Below are positions 1 to 7,352 of a stretch of 37,110 nucleotides of DNA, piece by piece (the first letter of the stretch is position 1; every line of letters begins with the position of its first letter). A model generated the notes under the pieces. That model was not told the DNA's origin, made no database searches, and saw nothing but the letters and a program-made list of their open reading frames with translations. Origin of the DNA: an uncultured Bacteroidales bacterium (GTDB lineage Bacteria > Bacteroidota > Bacteroidia > Bacteroidales > Muribaculaceae); NCBI GenBank assembly GCA_902796035.1, contig CADBNR010000011.1, forward strand, positions 1-37,110. The letters are read 5' to 3'. The position numbers and the translations under genes were made by a program.

Positions 1-40
1 CAGGCTCTTTACTGTATTTCTTTTCTTTGCTCATACTCAT
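1..40 (-). CDS. 5' end of an unidentified gene, cut by the window edge
   Basis: Only the first 11-13 codons are inside the window, read leftwards off the edge. Two in-frame ATG codons are possible, at 38-40 (MSMSKEKKYSKEP) and 32-34 (MSKEKKYSKEP). A well-formed Bacteroidetes promoter lies just upstream (70-102), which supports a real gene start here. The product cannot be recognised from so few residues. Confidence 0.6.
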   Translation of the reverse strand, partial: MSMSKEKKYSKEP

Positions 41-69
41 TTCGAATGAAACCAATCAGAAATCGAGTG

Positions 70-102
70 CAAAGGTAACAAAAATAAATCAAATGTCGCA
101 AA
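70..102 (-). promoter_or_regulatory. Bacteroidetes-type promoter for the left-edge gene
   Basis: On the minus strand a -33 TTTG (99-102) is followed after 21 bp by a -7 box TACCTTTG (70-77), fitting the Bacteroidetes sigma consensus TTTG/TAnnTTTG. Transcription would start near 64, giving a leader of about 25 nt to the ATG at 40. Confidence 0.6.
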
Positions 103-293
103 TATGAGTAACAAAAAGTGGTAATTATAAGGATTTTTAAGGAAACGAAAGGAATTTGCTATATTCGCATAACACACTTATTATCAAGATATTTATTTCT
201 TTTATCATCTTTTTAATTCTTTTGATTTTCTTGTTTTAGGTATTAGGCTACACGATGACTAAGTCGTGGCGCCCAATTACGTATAGTCGGATC
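103..293. other. AT-rich intergenic stretch with no gene
   Basis: No credible coding sequence is seen. The region is strongly AT-rich up to about 240. It then holds a short hairpin (CACGA...TCGTG, 251-268) and turns GC-rich where the inverted repeat starts. Confidence 0.5.
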
Positions 294-376
294 AGTGGCG
301 CGGGCACTCCGTGCCGCGCACAGCAACGCAGCATTTGATTCGTGTCGGATGCGCGGCACGGGGAGCCCGCGCCACT
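294..376. repeat. GC-rich 27-bp inverted repeat, MITE/REP-like
   Basis: Arms at 294-320 and 350-376 pair over 27 bp with two mismatches; each arm carries AGTGGCGCGGGC and CGTGCCGCGCA. The 29-bp loop has no evident coding content. The composition contrasts sharply with the AT-rich flanks, as expected for an inserted palindromic element. The right arm and its downstream tail recur at 1078-1138. Confidence 0.7.
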
Positions 377-420
377 ATGCAATGCCTACTGACAGACATT
401 ATATTATAAGGACATTAATC
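354..420 (+). repeat. Dispersed repeat, copy 1
   Basis: This stretch matches 1078-1138 in the same orientation, sharing CGGCACGGG, GCCCGCGCCACTATGC, then a diverged tail ending in TTAAT. The pair brackets the toxin-antitoxin genes at 499-985. Copy 1 overlaps the right arm of the 294-376 palindrome. Confidence 0.65.
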
Positions 421-498
421 CGCATCGGGCACACGGAGATATGGTCATCAGGAGTGCATAATGCAGTAATGAATGAAATGTTTGCGAAGTGTTTCCGG

Positions 499-774
499 TC
501 AGAACAAATCTGAGTGACTGCCGGTGCGTACTAATGAAATTATCTGTAATACGTCTTCACAACGATAAATCAACAGCCAGTCCGGAGTGATATGACACTC
601 CCGACACCCCTTATAATCATTAATCAAGGAATGGTCTCGATTCTTGGGAGGCAAAACCTCTCCATTTGAAAGTTTCTGAATTATATCATTCAGTTTGCTT
701 TCATCAAGATTACGTTTACGCGCAAGTTTTAGATCCTTAAGATACTGGCGCGTGACTTCAATCTGATAACTCAC
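499..774 (-). CDS. yafQ: YafQ-family type II toxin (RelE-like mRNA interferase)
   Basis: This 91-aa protein matches the YafQ branch of the RelE fold along its length. These toxins cleave mRNA at the ribosome and are held inactive by an antitoxin. The C-terminal half has the family pattern CRECHITPDWLLIY, then RTGSHSDLF. The His and Asp-Trp of HITPDW, the Arg and His of RTGSH, and the terminal Phe correspond to catalytic residues known in E. coli YafQ, so the toxin looks intact. Its start overlaps the end of the upstream antitoxin gene by 17 bp, which implies coupled translation. The pair sits between two copies of a dispersed repeat. Confidence 0.9.
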   Translation of the reverse strand: MSYQIEVTRQYLKDLKLARKRNLDESKLNDIIQKLSNGEVLPPKNRDHSLINDYKGCRECHITPDWLLIYRCEDVLQIISLVRTGSHSDLF

Positions 775-985
775 TGTTGACCAGTTTTAAATATTCATTA
801 AAATCTGAGCAAACAACTGTCTGACCATTCTCAAGTTCATCAATCGCTTTGAGAGTTACAGGATTTGGCATGGAATCATTCACCTTCGATTCTTTTACTG
901 AAACTACTCCTCGCAGCATTTTGATGGCTCGCTTCACGTCATTGAGCATGGAGCCATCTTCCAAGGATACTATTAATTGAGTCAT
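758..985 (-). CDS. Antitoxin of the YafQ-type module
   Basis: This 75-aa protein is encoded directly upstream of, and overlapping, the YafQ-type toxin, the standard antitoxin-first order. The N-terminal part (about 1-34) should carry dimerisation and DNA binding; the C-terminal part with TLKAIDELENG and an aromatic SDFNEYLKLV segment resembles RelB/DinJ-type toxin-wrapping tails. The antitoxin role comes mainly from gene order and size; I do not recognise the exact subfamily. Autoregulation by the complex is expected for such modules, but I see no clear operator. Confidence 0.8.
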   Translation of the reverse strand: MTQLIVSLEDGSMLNDVKRAIKMLRGVVSVKESKVNDSMPNPVTLKAIDELENGQTVVCSDFNEYLKLVNSELSD

Positions 986-1050
986 AACACTTTTTGATTA
1001 AAATGTAAAGATACAAAAAGTTTCAGCATTCACAAAATATTAACAATTAT

Positions 1051-1085
1051 CGGCACGGTTATTACCGGCACGGTGATCGGCACGG
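1051..1085 (+). repeat. Three copies of CGGCACGG
   Basis: The octamer CGGCACGG occurs at 1051-1058, 1066-1073 and 1078-1085, the last being the start of dispersed repeat copy 2. It looks like local slippage or nested insertion at the edge of the repeat. Confidence 0.5.
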
Positions 1086-1138
1086 GCCGCCCGCGCCACT
1101 ATGCGATACCTGCTGATAAATATCATAGAGACCTTAAT
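1078..1138 (+). repeat. Dispersed repeat, copy 2
   Basis: This is a diverged copy of 354-420 in the same orientation. It runs into the 3' end of the DUF1016 stump: the last codons and the TGA stop at 1123-1125 come from repeat sequence, so the repeat marks where the nuclease gene was cut. Confidence 0.65.
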
Positions 1139-1350
1139 TTATCATCCCCGGACTGTTCCTGTAGGTACAAAATCTCTTTCTTGACAAGGTCTTTGCGCTG
1201 AGAAGCAAGCAACCTATGATAATACTGCGAGCTGATATTACGCTGAAGGGTTCGCACACTCCAATCCTGAGATGCGGCTTCAGCTTCATACCAATTGCGT
1301 GCATCATCATTAATTTCCTGGGTAAGCACAAAGTAATGAGTCCACGACAA
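1123..1350 (-). pseudogene. Remnant of a DUF1016 (YhcG-type) PDDEXK nuclease gene
   Basis: About 75 codons match the second half of the DUF1016 N-terminal domain: SWTHYFVL, DDARNWYEAEAA, WSVRTLQRNISSQYYHRLL are characteristic. A normal family member is about 330-380 aa, with more helical domain before this segment and a PDDEXK nuclease domain after it; both are missing. The frame has no ATG (a TTG is at 1350). The remnant begins within a few bases of the rpe stop codon and ends inside a dispersed repeat, so both ends are rearrangement junctions. It is very unlikely to work as a nuclease. Confidence 0.8.
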
Positions 1351-1355
1351 GAGTT

Positions 1356-2000
1356 TTACAGGGCGCGGAGGTCGCGGATGCAGGCCTTGGGGTCGGGGGC
1401 CTTGAATACGTAGGAACCGCTGACCAGGATGTCGGCGCCGGCTTCGGCTACGACCGGCGCCGTCTTGGCGTTGATGCCACCGTCTACCTCTATCATGGCC
1501 TTAGAGCCGGTCTCGTCTATCAGTGCGCGAAGACGGCGTATCTTGTCCAGACTGTGCATTATGAATTCCTGACCGCCGAAACCGGGGTTGACCGTCATGA
1601 TCAGCACCAGGTCCACTTCATGAATCACATCGCGCAACATCTCGACCGGTGTGGAGGGACAAAGCGTGACGCCGGCCTTCATGCCTGCCTGATGGATGCT
1701 GTGGATGCAACGGTCCAGGTGCACGCAGGCCTCCTGATGCACGTTCATGATCTCAGCGCCGAGGTCGCGCACCTGACTCACCCATTTCTGCGGCTCCACT
1801 ATCATCAGATGCACATCCAGCGGCTTGGTCACCACCTTCGACACCGATTTCAGGACAGGGAACCCGAACGAGATGTTCGGCACGAACACACCGTCCATTA
1901 CATCAAGATGCAGATAGTCTGCCTCCGATTCATTGATCATCTGAAGCTGAGGCTTCAGGTCGGCGAAATTTGCTGCGAGCAGCGACGGACTTACTTTCAT
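1356..2000 (-). CDS. rpe: Ribulose-phosphate 3-epimerase
   Basis: The enzyme interconverts D-ribulose 5-phosphate and D-xylulose 5-phosphate in the pentose phosphate pathway. The 214-aa product is full length, a single TIM barrel. Visible landmarks are SPSLLAANFADL at the N-terminus, metal-site residues in HLDVMDG (His31, Asp33) and DVHLMI (His64), the phosphate loop VNPGFGGQ, and the second acidic residue in IEVDGGIN. Its ATG overlaps the dedA stop in an ATGA, so it is the last gene of the tight glnN-to-rpe run. A broken nuclease gene starts right after its stop codon. Confidence 0.97.
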   Translation of the reverse strand: MKVSPSLLAANFADLKPQLQMINESEADYLHLDVMDGVFVPNISFGFPVLKSVSKVVTKPLDVHLMIVEPQKWVSQVRDLGAEIMNVHQEACVHLDRCIHSIHQAGMKAGVTLCPSTPVEMLRDVIHEVDLVLIMTVNPGFGGQEFIMHSLDKIRRLRALIDETGSKAMIEVDGGINAKTAPVVAEAGADILVSGSYVFKAPDPKACIRDLRAL

Positions 2001-2677
2001 TTCTTACGGTGTTTGCCAAAGGCGTTCCAAAGTATTATTAATATACATATCAGCAGGATTCCGTATCCGGCCCATGTCAGATAGCGGTTGTATTCCTCCA
2101 CTTTTTCGAACAGCATTTCCGGGGGCACTGCGGTCGAAAGCCAGTAACCGAGTCCGGCCAGGATGGCGTTCCATACTCCGGCACCAAGGGCAGTGAACAA
2201 CGCAAACTGCCCCACGTTCATGCGCGATATGCCGGCGGGTATGGAGATAAGCTGGCGTATGGCCGGTATCAGACGGCCCACGAACGTGGACACCGCGCCA
2301 TGTTTGTCGAAATATGCCTCGGCTTTCTCCACTTTGGCGCGGTCTATCATGCAGGCGTGGCCTAATTTGCTGTCTGCAAAGCGGTAGATGACGGGACGTC
2401 CCACCCACAGCGACAGGTAATAGTTGATGAACGCTCCGCACAATGCCCCGAGTGTGGCCATCACTACCACCATATATATGTTCATGTCCGAACCGGCACC
2501 GGAATTGGTGCAGGCCAGATAGGCCGCCGGGGGCACGACCACCTCCGACGGGAAGGGTATGAACGAACTTTCGATGGTCATGAACACGAACACGAACAGA
2601 TAGTTGGCATTCTCCACGAACCACTGGAAGAAACTGCTGGCATCGAATATGGCCAGGGGTATCATGTCAAGTATCAT
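1997..2677 (-). CDS. DedA-family inner membrane protein
   Basis: This 226-aa polytopic protein belongs to the DedA/SNARE-associated (VTT) family, implicated in flipping undecaprenyl phosphate or phospholipids. The re-entrant pattern is clear: an early FIPFPSEVVVPPAAYL (the conserved acidic P-x-E segment) and a later FVGRLIPAIRQLISIPAG, followed by a membrane segment with the G-x-x-x-W pattern and a last helix ending in a basic tail (GKHRKK). It lies 10 bp after fprA and overlaps rpe by 4 bp. The exact substrate cannot be told from sequence. Confidence 0.93.
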   Translation of the reverse strand: MILDMIPLAIFDASSFFQWFVENANYLFVFVFMTIESSFIPFPSEVVVPPAAYLACTNSGAGSDMNIYMVVVMATLGALCGAFINYYLSLWVGRPVIYRFADSKLGHACMIDRAKVEKAEAYFDKHGAVSTFVGRLIPAIRQLISIPAGISRMNVGQFALFTALGAGVWNAILAGLGYWLSTAVPPEMLFEKVEEYNRYLTWAGYGILLICILIILWNAFGKHRKK

Positions 2678-2687
2678 AAATATTCAG

Positions 2688-3884
2688 TCAAGAATTAAGT
2701 TTAGCGGCCATCCGGGCGGCCAGCTCGCGGGCGGCCTTGCGTACATCTTCGTCGATGCCCTGCTTCATCATCACGAAGCCCTGCATCTCCAATCCGGCGG
2801 CCGCGCAGAAATCCTCCATCTCTTTCTTTACAACGTTCGCGGCCCACGTATAGCTTCCGAAGCCGGCAAATACCTTGTTCTTCACCTCGCGTACCTGCAG
2901 GGCCGTCAGCAATGCCTTGACAGGCGGGAACAGCGTCATGCTGTATGTGGCGCTCCCCACAATCAGACCCTTGTAGCGGAACGCGTCGCTGATCATATAG
3001 CTCATGTCGCTGTGCGAGGCGTTGTGGATTCTGATGTTCTTCACACCGGCCTCTGCCAGTCCGCGGGCTATCTCCTCGGCCACCTCGGCGGTGTTGCCGT
3101 ACATCGAGCCGTAGATGATGGTCACGCCATCCTCACCTTCGTAGCGGCTGAGGCGGTCGTAGATACCCATCACTTCGGCTATCTTCTCATGCCATACCGG
3201 GCCGTGAGTAGTGCAGATATATTCAGGAGTAACGCCGCTGAGTTTCTGCATGGCCTGCTGCACGAAGCGGCCGTACTTGCCCACGATGTTGCTGTAATAG
3301 CGGTACATCTCATCCCGGAATATCGAGGTGTCCATCTCCGTGTCGATCAATCCGCCGTTCAAGGCACCAAAACATCCGAACGCGTCGCCGGAGAACAGCA
3401 CTCCCCTCTCGGCCACATACGTCATCATGGTCTCGGGCCAGTGCACCATGGGCGTGAGGCGGAACAGCAGTGTCATATCGCCCAAATCGATGGTGTCGCC
3501 GTCCTTGACAGTCACGAAATGGCTGTCGTCATCCACATGGTAGAAGCCCTTGATCATGCCCACGGTCTGCGCGTTGCCCACGATTTTCAGGTCGGGCCAA
3601 CGGCGTACTACCTCGGGAATGGAGCCGGAATGGTCGGGCTCCATGTGATGCACCACCAGGTAGTCGGGCGCGGCGCCCTGCAGCGTACGCTCCACGGCGT
3701 CGAGGTATTCGTGCACCTCGGTTATCTCGACTGTATCCATCAGAGCCGTGGCCTTGGAGCCACGCACCAGATAGGCGTTGTAACTCACTCCGTACGGCAG
3801 CGGCCACATGCCCTCGAACTTGTCGGTCACGCGGTCGTTGACGCCAGTATAATATATGCCGGATGTTATTTCTCTTATATTCAT
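2688..3884 (-). CDS. fprA: Flavodiiron protein (A-type flavoprotein, O2/NO reductase)
   Basis: The 398-aa protein has the two-domain layout of flavodiiron proteins. An N-terminal metallo-beta-lactamase-like domain binds two irons through H80-x-E82-x-D84-H85 (HMEPDH), H148, D167 (SGDAFG) and H227 (TTHGPVW). A flavodoxin domain starts near residue 254 with the FMN loop YGSMYGNTAE. These cytoplasmic enzymes reduce O2 to water and/or NO to N2O, protecting anaerobes; which substrate dominates cannot be read here. No rubredoxin or NADH domain is fused, so an external electron donor is needed. Its start overlaps the aminotransferase stop by 4 bp. Confidence 0.95.
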   Translation of the reverse strand: MNIREITSGIYYTGVNDRVTDKFEGMWPLPYGVSYNAYLVRGSKATALMDTVEITEVHEYLDAVERTLQGAAPDYLVVHHMEPDHSGSIPEVVRRWPDLKIVGNAQTVGMIKGFYHVDDDSHFVTVKDGDTIDLGDMTLLFRLTPMVHWPETMMTYVAERGVLFSGDAFGCFGALNGGLIDTEMDTSIFRDEMYRYYSNIVGKYGRFVQQAMQKLSGVTPEYICTTHGPVWHEKIAEVMGIYDRLSRYEGEDGVTIIYGSMYGNTAEVAEEIARGLAEAGVKNIRIHNASHSDMSYMISDAFRYKGLIVGSATYSMTLFPPVKALLTALQVREVKNKVFAGFGSYTWAANVVKKEMEDFCAAAGLEMQGFVMMKQGIDEDVRKAARELAARMAAKLNS

Positions 3885-5092
3885 AAACCAAGATCTTTGA
3901 TTCTGTTGGGATATGCTTCAAGGGCATGCTCCAGAATATCAAGGCCTTTGGCCAGATAATCAATGTTATGAACGTAGGCTATGCGTGCCTGACGGCGACC
4001 CATGGCGGGATTGGAGTAGAATCCGCTTCCCGGGGCCAGGAAAACGGTGCCTCCTTCGTACTCAAACTCCTCAAGACACCATTTGCAGAACTTGTCGGCA
4101 TCGTCCACCGGCAGTTCCACCATCGTATAGAAGGCACCGTCGGGCATCGGGGCGTAGCAGCCCGGTATGCGGTTGATGCGCTCCACCAGGAAGTCACGGC
4201 GCTTCTTGTACTCGTCGTACACATCCTTGATGTATTTATCGGATGCGTCCACGGAGGCTTCGGCCACAATCTGGCCTAACAGCGGGGGACTGAGGCGCGC
4301 CTGACAGAACTTCATCACGGCGGCGTGTATCTCCGGATTACGGCATACCAGGGCGCCGATGCGGATGCCGCACTCGCTGTATCGCTTCGACACGGAGTCG
4401 ATCATCACCGTGTTGTAGGCTATGCGGTCCAGGCTCATCACCGACGTGAACTTCTGGTCGGTGTAGCAGAACTCGCGGTACACCTCGTCGGCGAAAAGGA
4501 ACAGATTGTACTGCTCGCAGATGTCGGCGATGGCTTCCAGTTCCTTGCGGGTATATACGTAGCCCGTCGGGTTGTTTGGATTGCACAGCAGGATAGCGCG
4601 CGTACGGTTGGTTATCTTCTTCTCGAAGTCCTCCACAGGCGGCAGGGCGAATCCCTCGCTGATATTGGAGGGAATCGGGCGGATACGTATGCCGGCCGAA
4701 TCGGCGAATGCCATGTAGTTGGCGTATGCCGGCTCGGGCACTATTATCTCGTCGCCCGGATCCAGACAGGCCATGAAGGCGAACAGCACCGCCTCCGATC
4801 CTCCCGCGGTCACTATGATTTCGTCGGGACTGATGTCCAGCCCGAAGCGGTGATAATACTCGGAAAATTTCTTGCGCAGACTCTCCAGGCCGTCGGACGG
4901 CGAATAGGCCAGTACGCGCAGATGGATATTTTCCACAGCCTCCAGCGCCTCGCGAGGAGTGTGGATATCCGGTTGTCCAATGTTCAGGTAATAAACGGAA
5001 AGGCCCCTCCGGGCGGCCGCATTGGCCACTCCGGAGAGCCTTCTGATAGGTGACGAGGGCATGTAAATCCCTCGTTTTGACGGATGTAACAT
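3881..5092 (-). CDS. PLP-dependent class I/II aminotransferase
   Basis: A fold-type I aminotransferase with the family landmarks YLNIGQPDI, AGGSEAV, the cofactor motif NPNNPTG, FADEVYREF and SVSKRYSECGIRIG, whose lysine should bind PLP. The reading frame is open to 5137, but I place the start at the ATG at 5092, two bases after the glnN stop, giving about 403 aa; ATG 5062 is an alternative. The amino acid substrate is not clear. Coupling to glnN suggests use of glutamate as amino donor. The end overlaps fprA. Confidence 0.88.
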   Translation of the reverse strand: MLHPSKRGIYMPSSPIRRLSGVANAAARRGLSVYYLNIGQPDIHTPREALEAVENIHLRVLAYSPSDGLESLRKKFSEYYHRFGLDISPDEIIVTAGGSEAVLFAFMACLDPGDEIIVPEPAYANYMAFADSAGIRIRPIPSNISEGFALPPVEDFEKKITNRTRAILLCNPNNPTGYVYTRKELEAIADICEQYNLFLFADEVYREFCYTDQKFTSVMSLDRIAYNTVMIDSVSKRYSECGIRIGALVCRNPEIHAAVMKFCQARLSPPLLGQIVAEASVDASDKYIKDVYDEYKKRRDFLVERINRIPGCYAPMPDGAFYTMVELPVDDADKFCKWCLEEFEYEGGTVFLAPGSGFYSNPAMGRRQARIAYVHNIDYLAKGLDILEHALEAYPNRIKDLGL

Positions 5093-5094
5093 TT

Positions 5095-7281
5095 TTAACG
5101 TATAAACAGCAGCTCGCGATACTTGGGCAACGGCCATATCTCGTTGTCCACCATAAGTTCCAGATTGTCGATGTGTGTGCGTATCTCGTCCATCTTGGGC
5201 ATCACGTCGTCGTGATAGGCTATGGCCTTGTCACGCTCGGAGGGCATGCGGTTGGCCTTGTGACGCACCTCGACCATCTCCTTCACCTTGGTCTTGATGG
5301 CTGCTATGTTCTCACTTATCTGTTCTATATTGTCCATGTCGATAGCCGCGATCGTGTCGGCCTTGTCGCCCGAGAACAGCTGCTTGATCTTGTACACGTT
5401 GTCAAGCAGCGTGGACTGGTAGCGCACGGCAGCGGGGATGATGTGGTTTATGGCCAGGTCACCCAATACGCGGCTTTCGATCTGAATCTTCTTGGAGTAT
5501 GTCTCCCACTTCACCTCGTTGCGGGCCTCTATCTCCTTAAGGCTCAGCACACCCGACTTCTCGAACATCTCTACGCTCTCGGGGCGTGTGTATGCATCGT
5601 ACATCAGGGGAGCCGAAGTCTCGGTGTCGAGACCGCGCTTGGCGGCTTCCTCCTTCCACTCGTCGCTGTAACCGTTGCCGTCGAAGTGGATGGCCTTGGA
5701 TGCCACGATGAGCTTACGCACTTCGGACAGGATTGCCTTGGTCTTGTCCTCGCCGGCGGCCATGCGCTTCTCGACAGCATCGGCAAATTCGTTGAGCTGC
5801 ACGGCCATGGCGGCATTCAGGGCAATCATGGCTGCGGCATTGTTGGCCGACGAACCTACTGCGCGGTATTCGAAGCGGTTACCTGTGAATGCGAAGGGGC
5901 TGGTGCGGTTGCGGTCGGTGTTGTCCAGCATCAGCTCGGGAATCTGAGCCACGTCGATGTTGAACTTCTCCTTGCCGTTCACTGTGAGCGAGTCGCTGTC
6001 GTGTTTCTCGATCTTGTCGAGAACCTCGGACAGCTGACGACCCAGGAACATCGAGATGATGGCCGGCGGTGCCTCGTTGGCGCCCAGACGGTGCTGGTTG
6101 GTGGCGGTGATGATGGATGCCTTCAGCAGGCCGTTGTGCTTGTGCACGGCGGCCATGACGTTGGCCACGAAGGTGACGAAGCGCAGGTTGTCCTCGGGAG
6201 TCTTGCCCGGAGCGAACAGGAGCTTGCCGGTGTCGGTGCCGAGGCTCCAGTTGTTGTGCTTGCCGCTGCCGTTGATGCCGGCAAAGGGCTTCTCGTGCAG
6301 CAGCACGCGGAAATTGTGACGCTTGGCCACCTCCTCCATCACGGACATCAGAAGCAGGTTATGGTCGTTGGCCAGGTTGCACTCCTCAAATATCGGAGCC
6401 AGCTCGAACTGATTGGGAGCCACCTCGTTGTGGCGGGTCTTGGCGGGTATGCCGAGCTTGTGGGCCTCCAGCTCCAGGTCAAGCATGAAAGCCTCCACGC
6501 GGCTCGGGATGGAACCGAAATAATGGTCCTCCAGCTGCTGGTTCTTGGCCGATTCGTGACCCATCAGGGTGCGGCCGGTCATCACCAGGTCGGGACGTGC
6601 GGCATACAGAGCCTCGTCCACCAGGAAGTATTCCTGTTCCCAGCCAAGGTATGCCACAACATGCTTCACCTCTGGATAAAACAAGTGCGCCACGCGAGTT
6701 CCGGCCTTATCCACGCTGTTCAGCGCGCGGAGCAGCGGCGTCTTGTAGTCCAGGCTCTCGCCCGTGTAGGAGATGAACACCGTGGGGATACACAGCGTGT
6801 TGTCCTCGATGAAAGCGGGCGACGAGATGTCCCATGCCGAATAGCCTCGGGCCTCGAAGGTGTTGCGGATGCCGCCGTTCGGGAAGCTGGATGCGTCGGG
6901 TTCCTGCTGGACCAGAAGTTTGCCTGAGAATTTCTCCACCACTCCACCTTTGCCGTCATGCTCTATGAAGGCATCATGCTTCTCGGCGGTGCTGCCGGTC
7001 AGAGGGTGGAACCAGTGAGTGTAGTGGCGCGCGCCGTTGTCCAGCGCCCACTGCTTCATGCCCTGAGCCACGCTGTCGGCCAGCTCGCGGCTCAACGGCT
7101 TGCGGTTGTCGATGGCGTCTATCAGCGCCATGTACGTCTCGCGGGGCAGGTACTCAAACATCTTCTGTCGGTTGAACACCTGTTTGCCGTAGTACCGCTC
7201 TACTCGCTCCTTAGGAAGCTCAACCTTCACTGCTTTCCGGCCGGTGGCCTCAAGCACACTCTTTACTCTGAGGTTTGACAT
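5095..7281 (-). CDS. glnN: Glutamine synthetase type III
   Basis: This 728-aa protein is the long type III glutamine synthetase found in Bacteroidetes and cyanobacteria; it makes glutamine from glutamate, ammonium and ATP in the cytosol. It has the GSIII N-terminal region, a catalytic core with HEVAPNQFELAPIFEE and AGINGSGKHNNWSLGT (substrate and nucleotide residues), and the extra C-terminal helical region ending LPKYRELLFIR. Length is normal for GSIII (about 700-730). It heads the tight glnN-aminotransferase-fprA-dedA-rpe run and follows dapL by 71 bp. No Bacteroidetes -7 box was found in that gap, so it may also be read from dapF. Confidence 0.97.
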   Translation of the reverse strand: MSNLRVKSVLEATGRKAVKVELPKERVERYYGKQVFNRQKMFEYLPRETYMALIDAIDNRKPLSRELADSVAQGMKQWALDNGARHYTHWFHPLTGSTAEKHDAFIEHDGKGGVVEKFSGKLLVQQEPDASSFPNGGIRNTFEARGYSAWDISSPAFIEDNTLCIPTVFISYTGESLDYKTPLLRALNSVDKAGTRVAHLFYPEVKHVVAYLGWEQEYFLVDEALYAARPDLVMTGRTLMGHESAKNQQLEDHYFGSIPSRVEAFMLDLELEAHKLGIPAKTRHNEVAPNQFELAPIFEECNLANDHNLLLMSVMEEVAKRHNFRVLLHEKPFAGINGSGKHNNWSLGTDTGKLLFAPGKTPEDNLRFVTFVANVMAAVHKHNGLLKASIITATNQHRLGANEAPPAIISMFLGRQLSEVLDKIEKHDSDSLTVNGKEKFNIDVAQIPELMLDNTDRNRTSPFAFTGNRFEYRAVGSSANNAAAMIALNAAMAVQLNEFADAVEKRMAAGEDKTKAILSEVRKLIVASKAIHFDGNGYSDEWKEEAAKRGLDTETSAPLMYDAYTRPESVEMFEKSGVLSLKEIEARNEVKWETYSKKIQIESRVLGDLAINHIIPAAVRYQSTLLDNVYKIKQLFSGDKADTIAAIDMDNIEQISENIAAIKTKVKEMVEVRHKANRMPSERDKAIAYHDDVMPKMDEIRTHIDNLELMVDNEIWPLPKYRELLFIR

Positions 7282-7352
7282 AAAATTATAAATTAGGGTA
7301 ACTCTCTTTTCAGTGATTAGTTATTAGTGATCAGTGAATAGTGGTCTCAGCT

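Noticed and set aside
295-513. 72-codon plus-strand frame over the GC-rich inverted repeat
   Set aside because: It is made almost wholly of repeat sequence, has no conserved-looking protein and runs into the toxin gene on the other strand.
1134-1331. 65-codon frame overlapping the DUF1016 remnant
   Set aside because: The protein match to DUF1016 is in the other minus-strand frame (1123-1350).
2604-3959. Antisense open frame of 451 codons opposite fprA and dedA
   Set aside because: It has no domain pattern and spans the ends of two certain genes.
5050-6927. Antisense open frame of 625 codons opposite glnN
   Set aside because: Same reason: His/Val/Leu-rich nonsense without a recognisable domain, opposite a full-length glutamine synthetase.
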